Source of the DNA: Marinobacter alexandrii
GTDB taxonomy: Bacteria > Bacteroidota > Bacteroidia > Cytophagales > Cyclobacteriaceae
Direction of reading: 5' to 3'
Assembly: GCA_039984955.1 (NCBI GenBank)
Contig: JBDWTN010000005.1
Location: 496,001 to 560,000 of the forward strand
Length of the DNA: 64,000 nt
Shown: one piece after another, positions 62,649 through 64,000 of the stretch
Numbering within the stretch: the stretch's first letter is position 1
Layout: every line of letters begins with the position of its first letter
Program-made: the position numbers and the translations under genes
Notes under the pieces: model-generated
Told to the model about the DNA's origin: nothing
The model's input: only the letters and a program-made list of their open reading frames with translations
Database searches by the model: none

Positions 62649-63257
62649 CTAGCTTGAGACAGAAGGTAATCTAAATTCATCCATAATTTTGATAACCGCT
62701 GACCTCAGCATTCTAGCATTTTTCGGATCTTCTTTTCTAAAGAAACCTGAGGCATACCCTTGCCAGACTGTTGCCCCTTTTTTTCTATCAAAAAAAGAAA
62801 TAAGCATGGTTCCTTCTTTTAATGCCAGTGAAACAGGCTGATAGGTATCGCTGCTATCTTCATATAAATATTCATCACTGCTCACCGAGTTGTCATTTTT
62901 TAACGTATCGATTTTGTTCAATTTATACTGATACCATTCGCTTAATCCTGACCAGCTTCGAAGCTCAGGTTGGTTATATCCTTTTAAATCAAGGTTTTCA
63001 TAATAAATAGAGTAATACACATAGAAGTCAGGCTTTTTAGTGCTTTCCTCATACCCCCATGCGGTTAGAATACTTGAAGTATACTTTTGAATCAACTCGC
63101 TTTCTTCTTGAGAACCTGCAAAATTTTCATTGATTGCAAAATCAAAAGATTTATATCGGTGGAATTTTCCTCGATAACTAAAGTCAGAATCCACTACATA
63201 GTCTGAAGATGAACATGACATCAGCAGCACAATCAAACAAATCGAAATAAACTTCAT
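62649..63257 (-). CDS. DUF4136-like lipoprotein
   Basis: 202 residues from ATG at 63257 (MKFISICLIVLLMSCSSSD, lipobox Cys15). An upstream extension of 31 residues is not signal-like and is discarded. The opening 'DFSYRGKFHRYKSFDFA', 'LIQKYTSSILTAWGYEES' and 'PDFYVYYSIY' fit the DUF4136 family of outer-membrane-associated lipoproteins. The C-terminus has 'GTMLISFFDRKKGATVWQGY', also family-like. Function unknown. Convergent with PL6 (17 nt gap); no terminator seen between them. Confidence 0.78.
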   Translation of the reverse strand: MKFISICLIVLLMSCSSSDYVVDSDFSYRGKFHRYKSFDFAINENFAGSQEESELIQKYTSSILTAWGYEESTKKPDFYVYYSIYYENLDLKGYNQPELRSWSGLSEWYQYKLNKIDTLKNDNSVSSDEYLYEDSSDTYQPVSLALKEGTMLISFFDRKKGATVWQGYASGFFRKEDPKNARMLRSAVIKIMDEFRLPSVSS

Positions 63258-63369
63258 TAATTCAGTTTTGAATAAAAATAATTTAGTTTTTTCAAGATAG
63301 GTAGTTTGAAAATATTTTCTGCTGAGGCTACAAAGTAATTGATATTTCAATGATCCAGGATGTGGATCA

Positions 63370-63728
63370 CTATGACTCTAATGCTTTGAAGATAAGTGCG
63401 GCAGTAGCTGGGTTTGTCGCCAATGCTATATTGTGAACATCGCAAACTCTAAGTAACATCTGCACATCCGGTGCGGGTGTTTACCCAGAGGGTCTCTGAA
63501 AAAAACGACGGCATCAACTTTCTTCTCGGCTGCCATTGCAGCAATCTGCGCATCTCCTCCTAAAGGGCCTGAAAGTAGTTTATCAACTTTAAACCCGGCA
63601 TTCTCCACATGAGATCCTGTTGTTCCAGTCGAAATAAGCTTTGATGAATTAAGGATAGCTTTATGATTTAATAAGAATTGAACCATCTCTGCTTTTTTAC
63701 CATCATATGCTATGATTGCTATGTTCAT
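63370..63728 (-). pseudogene. mgsA: Methylglyoxal synthase with a frameshift near the active-site loop
   Basis: The N-terminal 88 codons encode MNIAIIAYDGKKAEMVQFLL, KLISTGTTGSHVENAGF, LLSGPLGGDAQIAAMAAEKK and VVFFRDPLGKHPH, all typical of MgsA (dihydroxyacetone phosphate to methylglyoxal). The frame then shifts: it reads RMCRCYLEFAMFTI and stops at 63426, while another frame continues the family sequence PDVQMLLRVCDVHNIALATN, PATAALIFKALES to a stop at 63370. A loss of about 4 nt (HEPD expected) or a 1-nt change would explain it. In addition, the N-terminal AHD motif, with its catalytic-site His, reads AYD here. It may be a real pseudogene or a sequencing error. Confidence 0.85.
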
Positions 63729-63763
63729 ATGAAGGTCTTTTATTTTTTCAAAGAAACATATAA

Positions 63764-63797
63764 AAAATAAAGGTCCGCATTAGCCGACCTTTATTTT
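63764..63797 (-). terminator. Terminator of the PL7-like gene
   Basis: AAAATAAAGGTC and GACCTTTATTTT form a perfect 12-bp stem with a 10-nt loop, 12 nt after the stop codon of the minus-strand gene. T-rich on the minus strand. Confidence 0.8.
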
Positions 63798-63808
63798 AAC
63801 ATCAAGAA

Positions 63809-64000
63809 TTAATTATGAGAAACATTCAAATTCCTTATTCTGACCAGGCCATATGAGCCAGTATAACTGGCGTTCTTCACTGACTGCAGATAGTTTCCAG
63901 CTTTAAAATAGTTTCCTTCGGTACTTGTATCCATCGCTTGTGAGAATATCTGAGTACTCCCTTCGAACAATCTTACTGTTCCTCCAGAATACCTTAAAGT
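63809..64000 (-). CDS. PL7-like alginate lyase, C-terminal fragment (gene continues beyond the window)
   Basis: 63 C-terminal residues are visible on the minus strand, open to the window edge: TLRYSGGTVRLFEGSTQIFS, QAMDTSTEGNYFKAGNYLQS, then VKNASYTGSYGLVRIRNLNV. The YFKAG-Y-x-Q strand followed by a final 'VRIRNL' strand is the conserved end of the alginate lyase 2 (PL7) jelly roll. Together with the PL6 gene 1.2 kb away it indicates an alginate-degrading locus. Only the family is inferred; domain content upstream cannot be seen. Confidence 0.75.
   Translation of the reverse strand, partial: TLRYSGGTVRLFEGSTQIFSQAMDTSTEGNYFKAGNYLQSVKNASYTGSYGLVRIRNLNVSHN

Overview
The window reads as a chromosome segment of a free-living, probably marine member of the Bacteroidota, most likely order Cytophagales. 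The base composition is AT-rich. There is a SusC/SusD pair, lipoproteins with Bacteroidota-type lipoboxes, type IX secretion (T9SS) sorting tails, LytTR/Y_Y_Y-propeller signalling, a PadR plus FtsX-permease pair, an AddAB-type nuclease, and very few Shine-Dalgarno sequences. No tRNA, rRNA, CRISPR array or intact insertion sequence was seen.

Layout. 1-2.7 kb: the 3' part of a periplasmic-binding-fold gene, a secreted pentapeptide-repeat protein, and a 1 kb gap carrying three hairpins. 2.7-10.8 kb: a membrane histidine kinase and a minus-strand addA-addB pair split by a small GIY-YIG nuclease gene bordered by palindromic repeats. 11-20 kb: a TonB-C-like protein, PadR regulator and MacB/FtsX permease, a succinyl-CoA:3-oxoacid CoA-transferase operon (scoA-scoB) interrupted by a four-helix-bundle gene, a CvfB-like S1 protein, an AraC-type membrane regulator and an S41 peptidase. 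20.3-25.7 kb: a LytS-type sensor and LytTR regulator, then an EGF-like lipoprotein with a decayed partial copy of its tail. 25.7-26.7 kb: a lipoprotein formylglycine-generating enzyme.

26.8-52.9 kb is one large polysaccharide utilisation locus (PUL). In transcription order on the minus strand it holds susC, susD, a LamG surface lipoprotein, two GH144-type glucanases, a CE-like esterase, GH3, an endonuclease/exonuclease/phosphatase-fold hydrolase, GH2, an S1 sulfatase, GH31 and an MFS sugar porter. Many of the genes overlap by ATGA. Upstream are two regulators: a 7TM sensor fused to an IS1595-transposase-type zinc ribbon, and a divergent hybrid kinase with an AraC output. GH144 plus GH3 points to beta-1,2-glucan, and the esterase, phosphatase-fold enzyme and sulfatase suggest a decorated form. 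The FGE just beyond the end of the locus would mature the sulfatase.

53-64 kb: a three-module beta-helix T9SS protein, a small operon (SnoaL-like, DUF418, DUF2306, class C serine hydrolase), a secreted hypothetical, and what looks like the edge of an alginate locus. That edge holds a PL6 lyase behind a perfect 16-bp palindrome, a DUF4136 lipoprotein, a frameshifted methylglyoxal synthase, and the C-terminal end of a PL7-like alginate lyase running off the window.

Several small genes or repeats sit inside otherwise conserved operons. The strongest novelty candidate is the 7TM sensor carrying a captured transposase DNA-binding region.
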